DNA of 8,599 nucleotides from Rickettsia endosymbiont of Bryobia graminum (GTDB lineage: Bacteria > Pseudomonadota > Alphaproteobacteria > Rickettsiales > Rickettsiaceae), in contig JAJIYR010000059.1 in NCBI GenBank assembly GCA_020881085.1, forward strand, positions 1 to 8,599. Reading direction: 5' to 3'. The position numbers were made by a program, and so were the translations under genes. Shown piece after piece: positions 8,064 to 8,599 of the stretch. The notes beneath the pieces were generated by a model that saw only the letters and a program-made list of their open reading frames with translations, had not been told where the DNA came from and ran no database searches. Every line of letters begins with the position of its first letter. The first letter of the stretch is position 1.

Positions 8064-8164
8064 TTATTACTAAGCAGTGAAAATCACTAGTATGTTGTCA
8101 AACAAAAGCTAATAGAGCTTTATTGATTTTGATCTTCATATTAAAAAGCTACTTTATTAAAACT

Positions 8165-8201
8165 AAAAGGGCAGTATTATTAGGTTATACTGTCCTTTTT
8201 T
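8165..8201 (+). terminator. Intrinsic terminator after the PPIase gene
   Basis: AAAAGGGCAGTAT (8165-8177) pairs with ATACTGTCCTTTT (8187-8199) as a 13-base-pair stem with one G-U pair and a 9-base loop. A run of six T (8196-8201), shared with the end of the stem, is followed by more pyrimidines. It lies about 100 bases after the PPIase stop codon. The flanking A and T runs would also let it work in part on the opposite strand. Confidence 0.88.
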
Positions 8202-8238
8202 CTTTTCCTTACATCCTACATTCTTATTGCTTTTTTAA

Positions 8239-8473
8239 ATGATTAATATAGCATCTCAAAAACTTATTATTATATTAAGCATTATGGCACAGAAATCTTT
8301 CCCAAGAGTAACTTTCTATCTTAAATATTTAATTATTGGTTTAATTTTCTCGATATTTTTTCCAAATATTATTTATGCCGAATCCATTATTGATAAGTGT
8401 AAAAGCCAAAAGTGGCAAAATTAAAGACAATGATTTATTAGTTTTAGGACAAGCATTATATGGTAAGTTCTAG
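8239..8473 (+). pseudogene. Broken gene for a small exported or membrane-anchored protein, cut next to the IS30 element
   Basis: The frame from the ATG at 8239 (or, more likely, the ATG at 8284, beginning MAQKSFPRV) encodes a basic start, the hydrophobic stretch YLIIGLIFSIFFPNIIYA, then ESIIDK. This looks like a signal peptide or membrane anchor with cleavage after IIYA. It stops at 8422-8424 after the poor tail CKSQKWQN. In the next frame, from 8399, the sequence continues as VKAKSGKIKDNDLLVLGQAL and YGKF to a stop at 8471-8473. Joining the two as ESIIDK-VKAKSGKIKD reads like a normal protein, so one extra base at about 8397-8400 probably broke the gene. The remaining 3' part seems lost where the IS30 element begins. 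I do not recognise the family. Neither ATG has a clear ribosome binding site. Confidence 0.5.
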
Positions 8474-8599
8474 AATTAATTAAGCCAGATATAATAATTT
8501 TTAATTAAAAAAATATAGATATTATGGCTCACTTAACGATAGATGAAAGATTCAAAATATACGAAATACATAACATGGGATATAGCTCTAGATATATAG
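8474..8599 (+). mobile_element. IS30-family insertion sequence, left end (boundary uncertain)
   Basis: The right edge holds the start of an IS30-type transposase gene. About 50 very AT-rich bases (8474-8523) lie between the broken gene and its ATG and probably include the element's terminal repeat. I cannot identify the repeat tip without the other end. TATAAT at 8490-8495 could be the -10 of the transposase promoter, though no good -35 is present. Confidence 0.45.
8524..8599 (+). CDS. IS30-family transposase, N-terminal fragment (runs off right edge)
   Basis: From the ATG at 8524, 25 codons are visible: MAHLTIDERFKIYEIHNMGY followed by SSRYI. The pattern L-T-x-x-E-R-x-x-I-Y, then a short polar turn and G-x-S-x-R-x-I, is the opening helix-turn-helix (HTH_38) of IS30-family transposases. 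These use a DDE catalytic core that lies beyond the window. No good ribosome binding site is seen; the upstream bases are nearly all A and T. Whether the gene is intact cannot be judged. Confidence 0.75.
   Translation, partial: MAHLTIDERFKIYEIHNMGYSSRYI

Noticed and set aside
8076..8088. Small hairpin AGTGA-AAA-TCACT after the PPIase gene
   Set aside because: It is only 5 base pairs with a 3-base loop and no U-run; the strong terminator lies further on at 8165-8201.
8476..8508. Two TTAATTAA sites as IS30 terminal repeats
   Set aside because: The motif is self-complementary and common in AT-rich DNA, and it also occurs near 7180; nothing ties it to the element's ends.

Overview
The window is AT-rich DNA that looks like the chromosome of Rickettsia or a close relative within Rickettsiales. 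The evidence is the SecA, the parvulin-type PPIase and the malic enzyme fused to a phosphotransacetylase-like domain, all resembling rickettsial proteins. Long non-coding gaps filled with palindromic repeats, decaying reading frames and two different IS ends at the window edges fit the same group. From recall, the proteins seem clearly diverged from R. prowazekii. The IS content would fit one of the mobile-element-rich Rickettsia lineages, but I cannot name a species.

Layout, left to right. Positions 1 to about 137 are the end of an IS3-family element, with the first 28 residues of OrfA reading off the left edge. Positions 138-406 are non-coding and hold two hairpins. The minus strand then carries the malic enzyme (407-2686), with an AEC-family permease directly upstream of it (2759-3691). 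Next comes a 641-base gap (3692-4332) with a promoter-like region containing a perfect DnaA-box sequence, a Rickettsia-palindromic-element-like repeat (about 3750-3875), a doubtful small ORF (3950-4144) and a compound palindromic repeat ending at the secA stop codon. secA (4333-7062, minus) and the secreted parvulin PPIase gene (7206-8063, plus) diverge from a 143-base region with a strong hairpin. After the PPIase gene there is a clear intrinsic terminator (8165-8201), a short broken gene for a signal-anchored or exported protein (about 8239-8473), and the start of an IS30-family transposase running off the right edge.

Functionally, the AEC permease and malic enzyme look like a two-gene transcription unit. 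Some AEC proteins are malate permeases, so import of a host dicarboxylate and its conversion to pyruvate is a reasonable but unproven idea. SecA drives Sec export, and the PPIase is one of its likely clients, folding proteins in the periplasm.

I see no defence system, CRISPR array, toxin-antitoxin pair, tRNA or rRNA, and no convincing new biological system. The interest lies in the repeats, the IS-bounded block and gene decay.
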